Source: Leptolyngbyaceae cyanobacterium JSC-12
GTDB lineage: Bacteria > Cyanobacteriota > Cyanobacteriia > Leptolyngbyales > Leptolyngbyaceae
Direction of reading: 5' to 3'
NCBI GenBank assembly: GCA_000309945.1
Contig: CM001633.1
Coordinates: forward strand, 2,576,292 to 2,640,291
Length of the DNA stretch: 64,000 nt
In this document: in pieces, positions 8,411 through 17,468 of the stretch
How the letters are laid out: the number at the start of each line of letters is the position of its first letter
Numbering within the stretch: the first letter of the stretch is position 1
The notes under the pieces: model-generated
What the model was told of the DNA's origin: nothing
What the model saw: the letters and a program-made list of their open reading frames with translations, nothing else
Database searches by the model: none
Position numbers and translations under genes: made by a program

Positions 8411-9866
8411 CACGACTTGGCAAGTTACCCAGAAAGGAAAAAGATAAGCAGAAAATGTAGGAGACGTTAGCCGTAGCCGTATCATGCTGCCCTTTGTCGC
8501 TGTGCCATCGACGATTGCTCAAGAGTTTGGGAAATATCGAGACCTGTTCTGCCGAGGCGCAGGCTTTGAGCAGGTGAGTCGCTATGTGACCGGATTGCTG
8601 TTGAGTGAGAACAAAACCTTGCAAGGGATTGCCGGACAATGGGTAGCAGGTGGGGAGGTCGGCGGACGAAGAGCGATGCACGCAGCGGTGTTTGAGGCGG
8701 GCTGGAGGAGTTCAGAGTTAATGTCCCATCATCGTGCTGTGATAGCCAAAGAGCATCAGGGGCGAGGGCGAGAAGTCATCAGTCTGGATTGGACGCTCAG
8801 CCATCACGATTGGGGCAAGCAGATCTTTGGGGTGAAGCGATCCTATGATTATGTGGAACATCGGATGAGTTGCTTTCAAACGGTGGTGACGGCGACGATT
8901 GCGAACCGCCACCTAATTGATGGGATTGACGTGGTGGTGCAGTTTCCAGATTTTTCAGTGGCAGAACGGGAGTATCTGAAGGTGACGGCAAAATCCCACT
9001 ATGACGATTTAGACCAAGTGCGAGAACGACTGATTGAGATGTTGCATTATCACAAGAATCGATTGGAGTATCGCAAACGCACCGAGATTGCCGTCGAGAT
9101 TGTGCGCCAAGTGGAAGCGGAAGGACAATTTCCCACCGCCGATTATGCGTTTGACAATGGGGTGTTGACTGTTGAGTTAACCACCATGATTGAGTCCGCA
9201 GGAAAACACTGGGTGAGTGAAGTTGAAAGTTCTCGCAACATCTTGTGGAATGACCAATGGCAACGGGTAGATGCGATTGGTTTAGAACTCAGAATCCATC
9301 ACCCAGAGAGCTTTCGCCCGATTCAAGTCACTTGCCGCAACGGCGAAACGAAACCGATTTGGGCATTTACCAAAGTCGTGCGCCTCAAGAAGTTTGGACG
9401 CAAGCGATTGGTCATCGTCCACGAGCAAGCAGATTTACAAGACCCACCTCGCTTCCTGCTCACCGATGCGTTGCATTGGGAAAGTGGGCGAGTCATGCAG
9501 ACTTGGAGTTATCGATGGTCCTGCGAGGTCTTTCATGAGGTGAGCAAACAGCACACCGGGCTAGAGTCGGCTCAGGTGCGGAACGAGGAAGCGGTCAACC
9601 GTCACTTCCGTCTTAGTTGCGTGGCGCAGTCGATTCTGCAACGGACTGCCTGTTCTGGCGCACAATCTGAACGATTTGAGTTTGCTCAAGGCAAGCAAAC
9701 GGTGGGACAGAAGCTCTATACCCTCACTCGTCAAGCCTTTGATGATTTGCTGCAATTCATTGTGACGCGATGTTCTCACGGACATACAAATGAACAGATT
9801 TTACAAGCTCTCCTCCCCAGTTGATTGGCGATCGTTTTTTCTACTTCGGTAACTTGCCAAGTTGTG
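8411..9866 (+). mobile_element. Insertion sequence, copy 1 (1456 bp, IS4/IS701-like DDE transposase)
   Basis: Ends were placed by comparing this copy with the second one at 32061-33516. Identity begins at CACGACTTGGCAAGTTACC and ends with the complement of CACAACTTGGCAAGTTACC, giving 19-bp terminal inverted repeats with one mismatch. The flanks carry a 6-bp duplication, ATCGCA. The element holds one transposase gene occupying nearly its whole length. Insertion was into the last codons of the minus-strand WD40 gene, just beyond argH. Both copies have the same length and encode the same protein, so transposition was recent or the copies are homogenised. Confidence 0.95.
8484..9824 (+). CDS. DDE transposase of IS copy 1
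   Basis: 446 residues. The C-terminal part contains R344, E348 and K355 spaced as in the R-x3-E-x6-K core of the YREK signature of the IS4 superfamily (here W341 takes the Tyr place), so E348 is the likely third catalytic residue. D102 in SLDWTLSHHD and D220 (or D224) in ADYAFDNG are candidates for the two Asp residues. An AGGAG lies 18 nt before the ATG, rather far for efficient initiation. The terminal layout (single ORF, 19-bp inverted repeats, 6-bp duplication) is compatible with IS701-like or related IS4-group elements; the exact family needs ISfinder comparison. It is intact and probably functional. Confidence 0.9.
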   Translation: MLPFVAVPSTIAQEFGKYRDLFCRGAGFEQVSRYVTGLLLSENKTLQGIAGQWVAGGEVGGRRAMHAAVFEAGWRSSELMSHHRAVIAKEHQGRGREVISLDWTLSHHDWGKQIFGVKRSYDYVEHRMSCFQTVVTATIANRHLIDGIDVVVQFPDFSVAEREYLKVTAKSHYDDLDQVRERLIEMLHYHKNRLEYRKRTEIAVEIVRQVEAEGQFPTADYAFDNGVLTVELTTMIESAGKHWVSEVESSRNILWNDQWQRVDAIGLELRIHHPESFRPIQVTCRNGETKPIWAFTKVVRLKKFGRKRLVIVHEQADLQDPPRFLLTDALHWESGRVMQTWSYRWSCEVFHEVSKQHTGLESAQVRNEEAVNRHFRLSCVAQSILQRTACSGAQSERFEFAQGKQTVGQKLYTLTRQAFDDLLQFIVTRCSHGHTNEQILQALLPS

Positions 9867-10899
9867 ATCGCACCGGATACCAGACTTTCACTCCATCACT
9901 GCCCCCGGTGATCACGGCTTGCCCATTTAGCCCAAACTCTGCCAGCAGGCCACTAAATTCTGAACCGCGTAAAGTCCCCAGATAGCGAAAGGGATGCATC
10001 TCCCAGATATTGGCAGTGCCACCATAGGTCGTGATCAACCTTGAACCATCGGGCGTGAGGGCAAAATCGGCTGCGACCGAATCGAGTACCCGCACTAACC
10101 TGCCAGAACTGACATTCCACATCTTGATGCCATCTTCGCCACGAACCCCATCACTTCCAGTGAGCAGAAGTTGCCCATCGGTACTGAAAATAACCGTGTT
10201 CAAATCGCCCGAATTCAGAGTATGCACTAACCTGTGGCTGGGTAAGTGCCAGACTTGGGTGCTACTGCTCCCTGCAGCAAGATACTGCCCATCAGGACTG
10301 AGGGCGATCGCAGCAACGGGTTCTCCAGGGTTGAGCGTGATGTGTTGATCTGTGGTTAAGTTCCAGAGCTGAATAGGATAAGCTGTGTTTTTCCCAGCTC
10401 CTCGCAATAAACGGCTACCGCTGGCGAGAATAGTGCCATCGGTACTAAAGGCAAGACTGGTGACGCTTTCAGCAAATAACGTGTTCAGCAACTCTCCCGT
10501 TTGTAGATCCCATAGATTTATGGTTCCATCTAAACTACCGCTTGCCAAGGTTCGGCTATTGGGGCTGATGGCGATCGCGCTGACCCAGTTGGTGTGCCCC
10601 TTGAGCGATCGCACAAGCGCACGGGTATGCAAATTCCACAATTGCACCGTTGCTTGATCACTGGCAGCCAGCCAAGAACCATCTAGATTGGTTGCGATCG
10701 CTGTAGTCTTGCGCGGAGATAGGACTGTTTCAGCGGAATAGCATATCGATTCAAGTGGCAAAAGTTGCAGACAAACGGGTTGATTGGTGTGGGGGGCGAT
10801 CGCTTGCTTAATGGCGCGATGCCCTGCCACAATTAGCCCCACCAGGATCGACAATGCCATACTGCTTCCCAGAATTTGCGAAAATCGAATCTGCCCCAT
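9841..10899 (-). CDS. Membrane-anchored WD40-repeat protein with IS-altered C-terminus
   Basis: 352 residues. One N-terminal hydrophobic segment (about 10-27, a signal anchor or uncleaved signal) precedes a WD40 propeller from about residue 63 onward. Repeats such as KGHTNWVSAIAISPN followed by LASGSLDGTINLWDL are clear; later ones (SPDGQYLAAGSS, STDGQLLLTGSD, TPDGSRLI, GLNGQAVITGGSDGVKVW) are looser. I count about six to seven blades. Such proteins serve as scaffolds; no enzymatic domain is present. The last seven residues (QLGKLPK) and the stop are encoded by the end of IS copy 1. Before insertion the frame would have read VRSP followed by TAA at 8399-8397. The propeller itself is complete, so function may survive. 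Confidence 0.88.
   Translation of the reverse strand: MGQIRFSQILGSSMALSILVGLIVAGHRAIKQAIAPHTNQPVCLQLLPLESICYSAETVLSPRKTTAIATNLDGSWLAASDQATVQLWNLHTRALVRSLKGHTNWVSAIAISPNSRTLASGSLDGTINLWDLQTGELLNTLFAESVTSLAFSTDGTILASGSRLLRGAGKNTAYPIQLWNLTTDQHITLNPGEPVAAIALSPDGQYLAAGSSSTQVWHLPSHRLVHTLNSGDLNTVIFSTDGQLLLTGSDGVRGEDGIKMWNVSSGRLVRVLDSVAADFALTPDGSRLITTYGGTANIWEMHPFRYLGTLRGSEFSGLLAEFGLNGQAVITGGSDGVKVWYPVRSQLGKLPK
9867..9872. repeat. Right target-site duplication of IS copy 1 (ATCGCA)
   Basis: Second copy of the 6-bp duplication, immediately outside the right terminal repeat that ends in GTTGTG. It lies within the WD40 coding sequence. Confidence 0.85.
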
Positions 10900-10940
10900 G
10901 CTGCAACTGCCCTAACCTTTATCTCGAATGCCCTTTTGTT

Positions 10941-12350
10941 GTGACAAAGCCCCATCCCCGTAACTCATTAGCAACCGGAGTCTTGCTCGGTATTGCATTG
11001 CCGTTGGCAATCTACCTCTCTGCCTCATTGACCATCTTAGGTCTGGATAAGTACCACTACATCCTGGCAGGTGGAAAACGCTTTGCCACCTTTCCCAATT
11101 TTCAAAGCTATCTGGGTATTAGCGTTGCCTACTTTGCCCTCGTGCTCCTCCACCTGGTCTGGTTTTTAAGCACTGAATGTTCCTATCAATTCCTCAAATT
11201 CTCTAGCCTCTTGAAGCTGAGCTGGGTCTTTTTGTTACTGGCATATATCGCCTATCCACTGGGCAATGATATTTATCTGTACCTCCATGTTGGGGTGATG
11301 AACCTGAACCGGGTTGATCCCTTCCTCACGCCTGCTGGGTCATTTTTTTCTCAACTCACCCCCTTTGTAGACTGGAAGCAAACCTCCACCTATGGTCCTA
11401 TTTCCCAACTGTTGTTTACGCTGGCAGCAACGGTGGTTCCCCTGCATCCGATTCTGGCAGTGTATCTGTTTAAAGCGGTTTGTCTGGGAGTTCATATTTT
11501 AAATGGCTATCTGGTTTGGCGAGTAGTGCCCAAACCGGATCAGGGCAAATTTGCGATCGCCTACCTGCTCAGTCCCTTGTTGCTGTTAGAACAGGTGAGT
11601 TCGGCGCATGTAGATGTGTTGGTTTGCACCAGCATCTTGTTGACCGCCATCTGCTTCTACAGTCAGCGTTATGCCACGGCTTTTTTGGCCCTATGGGGTG
11701 GATTTATGGCGAAAACTATTCCCGTGATCTGGATGCCACTACTTGTGCTGTTCCTGGTACGCCAGCAACGTTGGAAGCAGTTGATTTTAGGGTTGTTGAT
11801 ATCTGCATCAGTAGTGGGGCTTTTAACCATTACGGTATTGCCCAGCTTTGTCGCTTGGCGCAGTCTCTTTAACCCAGGAGTGACTGGACAATATCAATCT
11901 TCGATTCATGCCCTGGTGCGAGCCGGACTGGAAACCCTGCCCTACTTCATGCTGGATGCGCCAGAACCCAGCCAATACAAATACTGGCTATTGGGTTTAT
12001 CGCGCCTGACTTTGATCGGGTTCGCCATCTTTTATGCGTGGACTGCGCTCACTCTCTTACGCCGCTCTGCCACTGCTGCTCAATTGCTGGAAAAAATAGG
12101 CTGGGTCACACTTGTATTAATGCTCTACGCGACATCCTGGCTGATGCCCTGGTATGTTTCGACTTTGTACGCGATCGCCGTTGTTTTACCCCAAGCTCAT
12201 CTCTTCGGCTTAACCACCCTCATGTTCGGTGTTTCTAGCAGTGCCATGTATCTACTCCAGGGAGATGCTGGACTCCGTAGCCTCTGTGCCGTCGGGTTAC
12301 CGACCCTTACTCTCCTCGTCGGTGCAATCTGGCTGAGGCAAAAACAGTAA
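10941..12350 (+). CDS. GT-C family polyprenyl-phosphate-dependent glycosyltransferase (putative mannosyltransferase)
   Basis: A very hydrophobic protein with about 11-13 transmembrane helices. In the first large periplasmic loop it has GNDIYLYLHVGVMN followed by VDPFLTPAG. This matches the acidic-residue, Tyr-rich motif of GT-C enzymes of the MptB/GT87 type, which transfer a sugar from polyprenyl phosphate on the outer face of the membrane. FAIAYLLSPLLLLEQ and the GGFMAKTIPVIWMPLL region also resemble that group. The acceptor is unknown. The open frame extends back to ATG 10854, but that would overlap the divergent WD40 gene by 46 bp and adds a Cys-rich, non-membrane leader. I prefer the GTG at 10941, giving 469 residues; neither start has a good ribosome-binding site. 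Confidence 0.72.
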   Translation: MTKPHPRNSLATGVLLGIALPLAIYLSASLTILGLDKYHYILAGGKRFATFPNFQSYLGISVAYFALVLLHLVWFLSTECSYQFLKFSSLLKLSWVFLLLAYIAYPLGNDIYLYLHVGVMNLNRVDPFLTPAGSFFSQLTPFVDWKQTSTYGPISQLLFTLAATVVPLHPILAVYLFKAVCLGVHILNGYLVWRVVPKPDQGKFAIAYLLSPLLLLEQVSSAHVDVLVCTSILLTAICFYSQRYATAFLALWGGFMAKTIPVIWMPLLVLFLVRQQRWKQLILGLLISASVVGLLTITVLPSFVAWRSLFNPGVTGQYQSSIHALVRAGLETLPYFMLDAPEPSQYKYWLLGLSRLTLIGFAIFYAWTALTLLRRSATAAQLLEKIGWVTLVLMLYATSWLMPWYVSTLYAIAVVLPQAHLFGLTTLMFGVSSSAMYLLQGDAGLRSLCAVGLPTLTLLVGAIWLRQKQ

Positions 12351-12411
12351 TTCTGCAAACATCCGATACCCCATTCCTGATACTAATACCCAATCCCCGA
12401 TTCCCCCTTCC

Positions 12412-13542
12412 CTATTGCATCACTCCTTGCACTCCTGCATTTGCCTTAATTGGCGCAGAAGTTGCCTGGACAATTTCCAGAGAACTCACGAGTTGTGCCA
12501 GGGCATATTCCAATTGAGCACCTGCATCCAGAGCCACCCAACCATCAGGAGTGAGTTGGCGGAATTCAAAGTGGAGGTGAGGACCAGTGGAGTTGCCAGT
12601 ACTGCCGACTCGCCCAATCACCTCGCCCTGTTTTATCTGATCGCCTGCCTGCACAAATACTTCCGAGAGGTGAGCATAGAGCGTTTGCTGGGTGCCTTGG
12701 GTATGATTGATCGCGACAGTTAGCCCGTATCCCCCCAAAAAATCTGCGATCGCAACCTGTCCAGCATAAGCAGCCAGCACAGGGGTGCCAATGGGAGCTG
12801 CGAGATCCGTTCCAGTATGGAAGCGGGTATCCCCAGTGATGGGATGAATCCGCCAGCCAAACAATGATGAAATAGGAGCAGGAATCGACAGTGGGAAGAT
12901 TAACCGAACGTTGCCATTGCCCAGTTGTGCTGGAGGACGCATGGTGCGGCGGTAGAAATCGCGCAGGGAGGAAGTTGCCCCCACAGCTACACGGGGGGCG
13001 ATCGCATCCAAAGCGCCTCCTCTCCCTGTCATGCTGCCAGGGGTGTTTCTGGCAAACCCAGGCACAGAAGGAGAGCCACTAACCGAAGGAACGCGGACAC
13101 CTCCACAAACACCATTGGGCGTTTGACCCGATGGCACCATTGCCTTACATCCGGTTGATCGCTCAGAGAAAATGATCGTACTAGGTGCAAGGTAGCCATC
13201 TGAAGAGGTGGCGGGAGTTGCAGGAGCCGTGGCAGCAGGAGGCACAACTGGGATAACTGGCTGCGATCGCGGCATGGGTGAAAATTCAGTTGGAAAAGAT
13301 TCGGGTGCGGCGGCAGGTGGTGCGATCGGTGCAATAGGAGCCACATCTACAGTCGCGGATTCCGCAGATTGATTGGGAATTGACTGATTCACAGATTCCG
13401 ACACAGGAGTTTGAGCAAAACTGCTACCTGCTGTGAAAATGCTGATGCCACCCAGTAATCCTAATCCTGGTAGAAATAGGCTGTGTTGAGATTTGGGTCG
13501 CTTACAGTTTGCTGATGCCTTGCTAGATGCCCGTTCAGCCAT
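12412..13542 (-). CDS. M23 (LytM-type) peptidoglycan endopeptidase
   Basis: 376 residues from the ATG at 13542, chosen because GGAGG lies 4 nt upstream. An N-terminal hydrophobic segment (FLPGLGLLGGISIFTAGSS) exports or anchors the protein. A long Pro/Ala-rich linker (about 40-200) follows, then the M23 domain at about 220-340. Zinc ligands are visible as His and Asp in FHTGTDLAAPIGTP and His in GPHLHFEF; YAHLSEV supplies the other active-site His. All expected M23 motifs are intact, so it is probably an active cell-wall hydrolase rather than an EnvC-like activator. It lies 82 bp downstream of birA on the same strand and may be cotranscribed. Confidence 0.9.
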   Translation of the reverse strand: MAERASSKASANCKRPKSQHSLFLPGLGLLGGISIFTAGSSFAQTPVSESVNQSIPNQSAESATVDVAPIAPIAPPAAAPESFPTEFSPMPRSQPVIPVVPPAATAPATPATSSDGYLAPSTIIFSERSTGCKAMVPSGQTPNGVCGGVRVPSVSGSPSVPGFARNTPGSMTGRGGALDAIAPRVAVGATSSLRDFYRRTMRPPAQLGNGNVRLIFPLSIPAPISSLFGWRIHPITGDTRFHTGTDLAAPIGTPVLAAYAGQVAIADFLGGYGLTVAINHTQGTQQTLYAHLSEVFVQAGDQIKQGEVIGRVGSTGNSTGPHLHFEFRQLTPDGWVALDAGAQLEYALAQLVSSLEIVQATSAPIKANAGVQGVMQ

Positions 13543-13624
13543 GAATCCTCCATACCTCACACCGATTGCACTTCAAACGCTAGTCGCTCTCTAGAAACAG
13601 CAAGTTCCCACATGCGCCAACTTA

Positions 13625-14491
13625 TTAAAGCGGATAATCCAGACTGATTGTACCTGGCTTTATCAAGATTTCGTGGGAGTCTGTCGGCTCTAAGGATTCG
13701 CCCATCGGGAATTGAGGAATTTTTAACTGAACTCGCAATTCGCCAGTCGGGGCAATTCCGACGATCGTACCCTCTCGCCCATTGGTCCAAACAGAGCGAT
13801 CGCGATGCGCCAACAGGGCAAAATAATCATCTAAAATTGGCTCGATGCCGTGTTTCATCCGGTGGTCAATGCCGGAAAGCAGCCCGTGTAAAGTGATTGC
13901 CGCTAGCAGTTCCAACGATTCAATTAACGGTGTGGCGCGCTGTGCTAAAAACGACTTCAGTGTAATGCCCGTCTTCGGTACAGGATTACTCCAGTTAATC
14001 CCCACGCCAATTACTGCTCGCGTGATCTGCTCCTGCTGAATCCGAGTTTCTGTTAGAATCCCACCCAGTTTCCGCCCATGCAGTACCAGGTCATTCAACC
14101 ATTTCAACTGCACTGGAATGCCCTCTGTTGCGCCGCTTAACCGGGGGGGGATTTCTCGTAAAGCGGTCGCAATGCCCCAGGCAGTACAGAGCGTCAGTTG
14201 CGCTGCTTGCACTGCGGGTAATTCCAGCTTTACCCCAACTGAAAGATAAAGTCCGCCTGGTTCCGACTGCCACTGCCGCCCCCATTGTCCCCGTCCCGCC
14301 GTTTGCGATCGCGCAATCACCACAGGCTCTAGTGACTTCCCCTGGTCCATCAGTTCCCAGGCGATTTGATTTGTAGAAGCAACTGCTTCAAACACCTGAA
14401 AATCTTGGGCTGCTGGCACAATTGTAGGACTGCACGCCCGCACAATTGAGTAAGCTGCCAGTAGTCGTTCTCGATGAATGGCGGTTGTCAT
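13625..14491 (-). CDS. birA: Biotin--[acetyl-CoA-carboxylase] ligase (monofunctional)
   Basis: Attaches biotin to the biotin carboxyl carrier protein of acetyl-CoA carboxylase via biotinyl-AMP. 288 residues. The adenylate-binding loop AGRGQWGRQW is at about 66-75, followed by GLYLSVGVKL and the catalytic-core motif KWLNDLVLHGRKLGGILTE at about 130-148. The C-terminal SH3-like domain (GREGTIVGIAPTGELRV) is present. There is no N-terminal winged-helix domain, so it does not act as a biotin-operon repressor. It is transcribed leftward, divergent from pgeF with 125 bp between starts. Confidence 0.94.
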   Translation of the reverse strand: MTTAIHRERLLAAYSIVRACSPTIVPAAQDFQVFEAVASTNQIAWELMDQGKSLEPVVIARSQTAGRGQWGRQWQSEPGGLYLSVGVKLELPAVQAAQLTLCTAWGIATALREIPPRLSGATEGIPVQLKWLNDLVLHGRKLGGILTETRIQQEQITRAVIGVGINWSNPVPKTGITLKSFLAQRATPLIESLELLAAITLHGLLSGIDHRMKHGIEPILDDYFALLAHRDRSVWTNGREGTIVGIAPTGELRVQLKIPQFPMGESLEPTDSHEILIKPGTISLDYPL

Positions 14492-14616
14492 GCGTTGATC
14501 CTGAATTCCAAAGCAAAGAACACTGGGAGACCAAACATCTGCAAAGTTTGCAAAATCTTCGTTACGGTAGCATAGTCTCGCATAGACATTTCCTTCCTCC
14601 CTTCCCCTCCTTTCGT

Positions 14617-15405
14617 ATGCATACGTGGCACTGGCAAACTTGGAATCAGCTTCCCTACTTAACGTGTAGTCTGTTGGAACCCTGGAAACATGGATTTTTC
14701 ACCTCGCATTATGCACCTCGCCCCCCAGCGGAGCTAACCTCAGTACTCAACCCAGAGGCTCAGGCTTATCGCTTGAAGCAGGTACACGGCAACGTTGTCC
14801 TCGCCCCGTCTGAGATTACAGCAATGGATCAGGGGCAATTAGATGCAATGTCTGAGCCTCCCCCTGGCGATGGACTGGTGACTGACCAATCTGAGCAAGC
14901 GGTTTGGGTTTGCAGTGCTGATTGCACGCCAGTGTTAATTGCAGATGCTGTGACTGGGCAGGTTGCCGCAGTTCATGCTGGATGGCGGGGCACAGCGTTG
15001 AAGATAGTGCCACAGGCGATCGCTCGGCTGCAAGCGCAGGGGGCACAATTGAAGAATTTACGAGTTGCTATGGGGCCAGCCATTTCAGGTGAAGTCTATC
15101 AGGTGTCTGAAACTGTTGCAGTGGAAGTTGGTGCCACAATTGCCCCAGTTGCCCCAACGAATATCCCAACCGCGATTGCACTCCTCCGCGATTTGCCCAA
15201 CTCTCCCGTGTTGGACGATCCAGAACCTGGACGGGTACGGCTGGATGTTCGTCGAGTCAATGCCTTACAACTTGAGCAATTGGGCTTCAGTCCTGAGCAA
15301 CTCGCGATCGCCCCCCACTGCACCTATCAAGATCCGGAAAACTTTTTCTCATACCGTCGCAGTCAGCAGAAAAAAGCCCAATGGTCAGGAATTGTGAGTT
15401 GGTGA
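14617..15405 (+). CDS. pgeF: PgeF/YfiH family protein (peptidoglycan editing factor, polyphenol oxidase family)
   Basis: 262 residues from ATG 14617; the frame is open back to 14446 but the upstream part overlaps birA and adds non-conserved sequence, so the internal ATG fits the usual family length. Conserved metal-site motifs are clear: KQVHGN, CSADCTPVLIADAVTG, AAVHAGWRGTALKIV (the CNF1/YfiH Cys-His core), GPAISGEVYQV and the terminal FFSYRRSQ. In E. coli the homologue clears mis-incorporated L-Ser from peptidoglycan precursors; other members act on purine nucleosides. Which activity applies here is not decided by sequence. Confidence 0.9.
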   Translation: MHTWHWQTWNQLPYLTCSLLEPWKHGFFTSHYAPRPPAELTSVLNPEAQAYRLKQVHGNVVLAPSEITAMDQGQLDAMSEPPPGDGLVTDQSEQAVWVCSADCTPVLIADAVTGQVAAVHAGWRGTALKIVPQAIARLQAQGAQLKNLRVAMGPAISGEVYQVSETVAVEVGATIAPVAPTNIPTAIALLRDLPNSPVLDDPEPGRVRLDVRRVNALQLEQLGFSPEQLAIAPHCTYQDPENFFSYRRSQQKKAQWSGIVSW

Positions 15406-15634
15406 AGGAAAATCGGAGGATTTGAGAATGCCGATTATAGATTTTAGATTCGGAGCAACTTATCCAACTTATCAACTTATTAATACCCCTTAATCTCCAA
15501 TCTTTATGCCTTCCCCCTCCCTCTATCTCCCCATTCCCCCATCCCCTTCCTCTCTCTTGCCAGGTGATTGCCAAATTCAAAAAAAGTCTTGTCAAATAGA
15601 TCCTCCTGTCGCTAAGATAGGATGCGCGATGTGT
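15406..15634. repeat. Intergenic degenerate repeats between pgeF and tRNA-Asn
   Basis: Contains a GATTATAGATTTTAGATT stretch near 15433 and a long pyrimidine-rich tract of CCCCATTCCCCC type (about 15505-15560). Similar tracts occur near 12370, 43900-44120 and, inside coding DNA, at 55327-55386. They look like the dispersed short degenerate repeats common between genes in filamentous cyanobacteria. No gene is seen. Confidence 0.6.
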
Positions 15635-15706
<72 letters not shown>

Positions 15707-15748
15707 TTTGAAGGTGGGATAGCATAAGCAACACGACTGGCATAACGA

Positions 15749-16951
15749 ATGACCGAAAAGGGAAGCAGTTTGAATCAGCGTCCTTCTTATTCGAGTTTTT
15801 TGCGCTTTTGGTTGCTTGATCCGGAGATCATTTTCTTGAATCATGGTTCGTTTGGTGCTTGCCCAGTTCCTGTAATGGAAGCACAGCAATGTTGGCGAGA
15901 ACGAATGGAGCGTCAACCATTGCAATTTCTGGGTAAGGATATAGAGGAATTGTTGGATGCTGCACTTCAAGGACTGGCAAAGTTTGTCAACTGTCCCTGG
16001 CAGGATGTGGCATTTGTAGCCAATGCGACAACTGGGGTCAACACGGTTTTGCGATCGCTTTTATTAGAACAAGGTGACGAACTGTTAACAACTAACCATG
16101 AGTACAATGCCTGTCGGAATGCCCTGAATTTTGTGGCAGAACGGCAGGGAGTTAAGGTCGTTGTGGCGGACGTGCCCTTCCCAATTGAGTCTGAGAGTCA
16201 GGTGATTGAAGCCGTTTTACAGCAGGTATCGCCTCGAACGCGGCTGGTGTTACTCGATCATGTAACAAGTCAAACGGGACTGATTTTTCCCATTGCAGAA
16301 CTGGTACAGGAACTTAACCAACGGGGCATTGAAACGTTGATAGATGGGGCGCATGCACCAGGAATGATTCCGCTCAACCTGGAGGAGTTAGGAGCAACGT
16401 ACTACACTGGCAATTGTCATAAATGGCTGTGTTCTCCCAAAGGTGCAGCATTTCTATACGTGCGGCGCGATCGCCAATCGGTTATTCATCCACTCACAAT
16501 TAGCCACGGAGCCAATTCGCCTCGCTGCGATCGCAGTCGCTTTCGACTGGAGTTTGACTGGATGGGGACTCATGATCTGACGCCGTATCTATCGGTGCCA
16601 GCAGCAATCCAGTTCCTTGGTTCATTACTACCGGGTGGATGGATGGCTTTGATGCAACACAATCGAGAGATGGCGATCGCTGCTCGCACTGTTTTGTGTG
16701 AAACCTTGAATATTGCGCCACCATGTCCAGAAACTATGCTGGGAGCACTGGCTGTGATTCCTCTGCCAGAAGGTGATCCCTCGCTGCTGCAAAATGCGCT
16801 ATGGGAGCAGTACGCCATTGAAGTTCCAATTATTCCCTGGAACCGTCCACTAGGACGGCAGATTCGCATTTCCGCCCAAATTTATAACAACCCAGAGCAA
16901 TATAACTATTTAGCTACAGCCTTAGAAAAATTATTGTCAGCAGGGAAATAA
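15749..16951 (+). CDS. Class V aminotransferase-fold PLP enzyme (isopenicillin-N epimerase-like)
   Basis: 400 residues. N-terminal FLNHGSFGACP and VANATTGVNTVLRSL form the phosphate-binding part. LVLLDHVTSQTGLIFPI and IDGAHAPGMIPLNL supply the Asp and His that contact the pyridine ring. YYTGNCHKWLCSPKGAAFLYV (about 210-230) contains the Schiff-base Lys. This is the pattern of the isopenicillin-N epimerase/hercynylcysteine-lyase/cysteine-desulfurase-like branch. No beta-lactam or ergothioneine genes are nearby, so the substrate is unknown; C-S lyase, epimerase and aminotransferase activities are all possible. It starts 43 bp after tRNA-Asn and ends before a hairpin terminator. Confidence 0.85.
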   Translation: MTEKGSSLNQRPSYSSFLRFWLLDPEIIFLNHGSFGACPVPVMEAQQCWRERMERQPLQFLGKDIEELLDAALQGLAKFVNCPWQDVAFVANATTGVNTVLRSLLLEQGDELLTTNHEYNACRNALNFVAERQGVKVVVADVPFPIESESQVIEAVLQQVSPRTRLVLLDHVTSQTGLIFPIAELVQELNQRGIETLIDGAHAPGMIPLNLEELGATYYTGNCHKWLCSPKGAAFLYVRRDRQSVIHPLTISHGANSPRCDRSRFRLEFDWMGTHDLTPYLSVPAAIQFLGSLLPGGWMALMQHNREMAIAARTVLCETLNIAPPCPETMLGALAVIPLPEGDPSLLQNALWEQYAIEVPIIPWNRPLGRQIRISAQIYNNPEQYNYLATALEKLLSAGK

Positions 16952-17288
16952 CGTCCGTCAAATAGCCTTCATCTCAGCAATAAGGCTGTTTTTTGTAACC
17001 TAAAATATCTAAACGTAACAATTCAGTAATCAAAATAAAACTTTAGATATAGTTGCAATTCTTTGATGCTTTCTTTTTGACTCTCCACAGTCAATCAATT
17101 AAGGCTTCCTCAGTAAGCTTTCTGTTTGATAGAATACATTAAAAGGCTGATAATTCAATAGGAATACTGAAAATCTGACGATGGATACATTGTCAGACCA
17201 GGAACTTTTTTATATCGTGAATTTAGGCTCCCTAGTATAAGACCTCGATCATTTTTTACGGCTCCTTACGAATTAGGTTTTAAAAACC
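16952..17288. other. Intergenic region before the 59-residue zinc-ribbon gene
   Basis: 337 bp of A/T-rich DNA. Apart from the terminator at 16962-16994 I see no gene or repeat. It should contain the promoter of the small gene starting at 17289. Confidence 0.5.
16962..16994 (+). terminator. Hairpin terminator after the class V aminotransferase
   Basis: ATAGCCTT pairs with AAGGCTGT (one T-G wobble) around a loop of about 11 nt, and the right arm runs straight into TTTTTT. It is placed 11 nt after the stop codon, a typical rho-independent terminator. Confidence 0.75.
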
Positions 17289-17468
17289 ATGCATAGATGT
17301 CCTTGTTGTTCTGAGGTTCTGCTCCGTCATGTTCGTCATGGCTCGGTTTACTGGTTTTGTACTCACTGTTGGCAAGAAATGCCAGATTTAGAAATTGGCA
17401 TAGAAGTTAGTAAAAAGCGTTCCCCTATCTCTCGACGAATAGATTTGTCTGCTCCTCTTGCGGTTTGA
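17289..17468 (+). CDS. 59-residue zinc-ribbon-like protein
   Basis: An ATG-initiated frame of 60 codons. The product begins MHRCPCC and continues YWFCTHCWQEMPD, giving two CxxC-type pairs (Cys4/Cys7, with Cys6 also present, and Cys24/Cys27) spaced as in a small zinc ribbon. The tail (about 40-59) is basic and probably flexible. The Cys, Trp and His pattern is too ordered for chance, and I believe similar small proteins recur in cyanobacteria, but this memory is not a database result. No function is known to me; nucleic-acid or protein binding is the usual guess for such a ribbon. It is followed 53 bp later by a strong inverted repeat that could terminate it. Confidence 0.65.
   Translation: MHRCPCCSEVLLRHVRHGSVYWFCTHCWQEMPDLEIGIEVSKKRSPISRRIDLSAPLAV

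Noticed and set aside
8397-8681. Frames on the opposite strand of the IS, present in both copies
   Set aside because: They appear in both copies only because the DNA is the same; they overlap the transposase on the other strand and show no protein-like motif.
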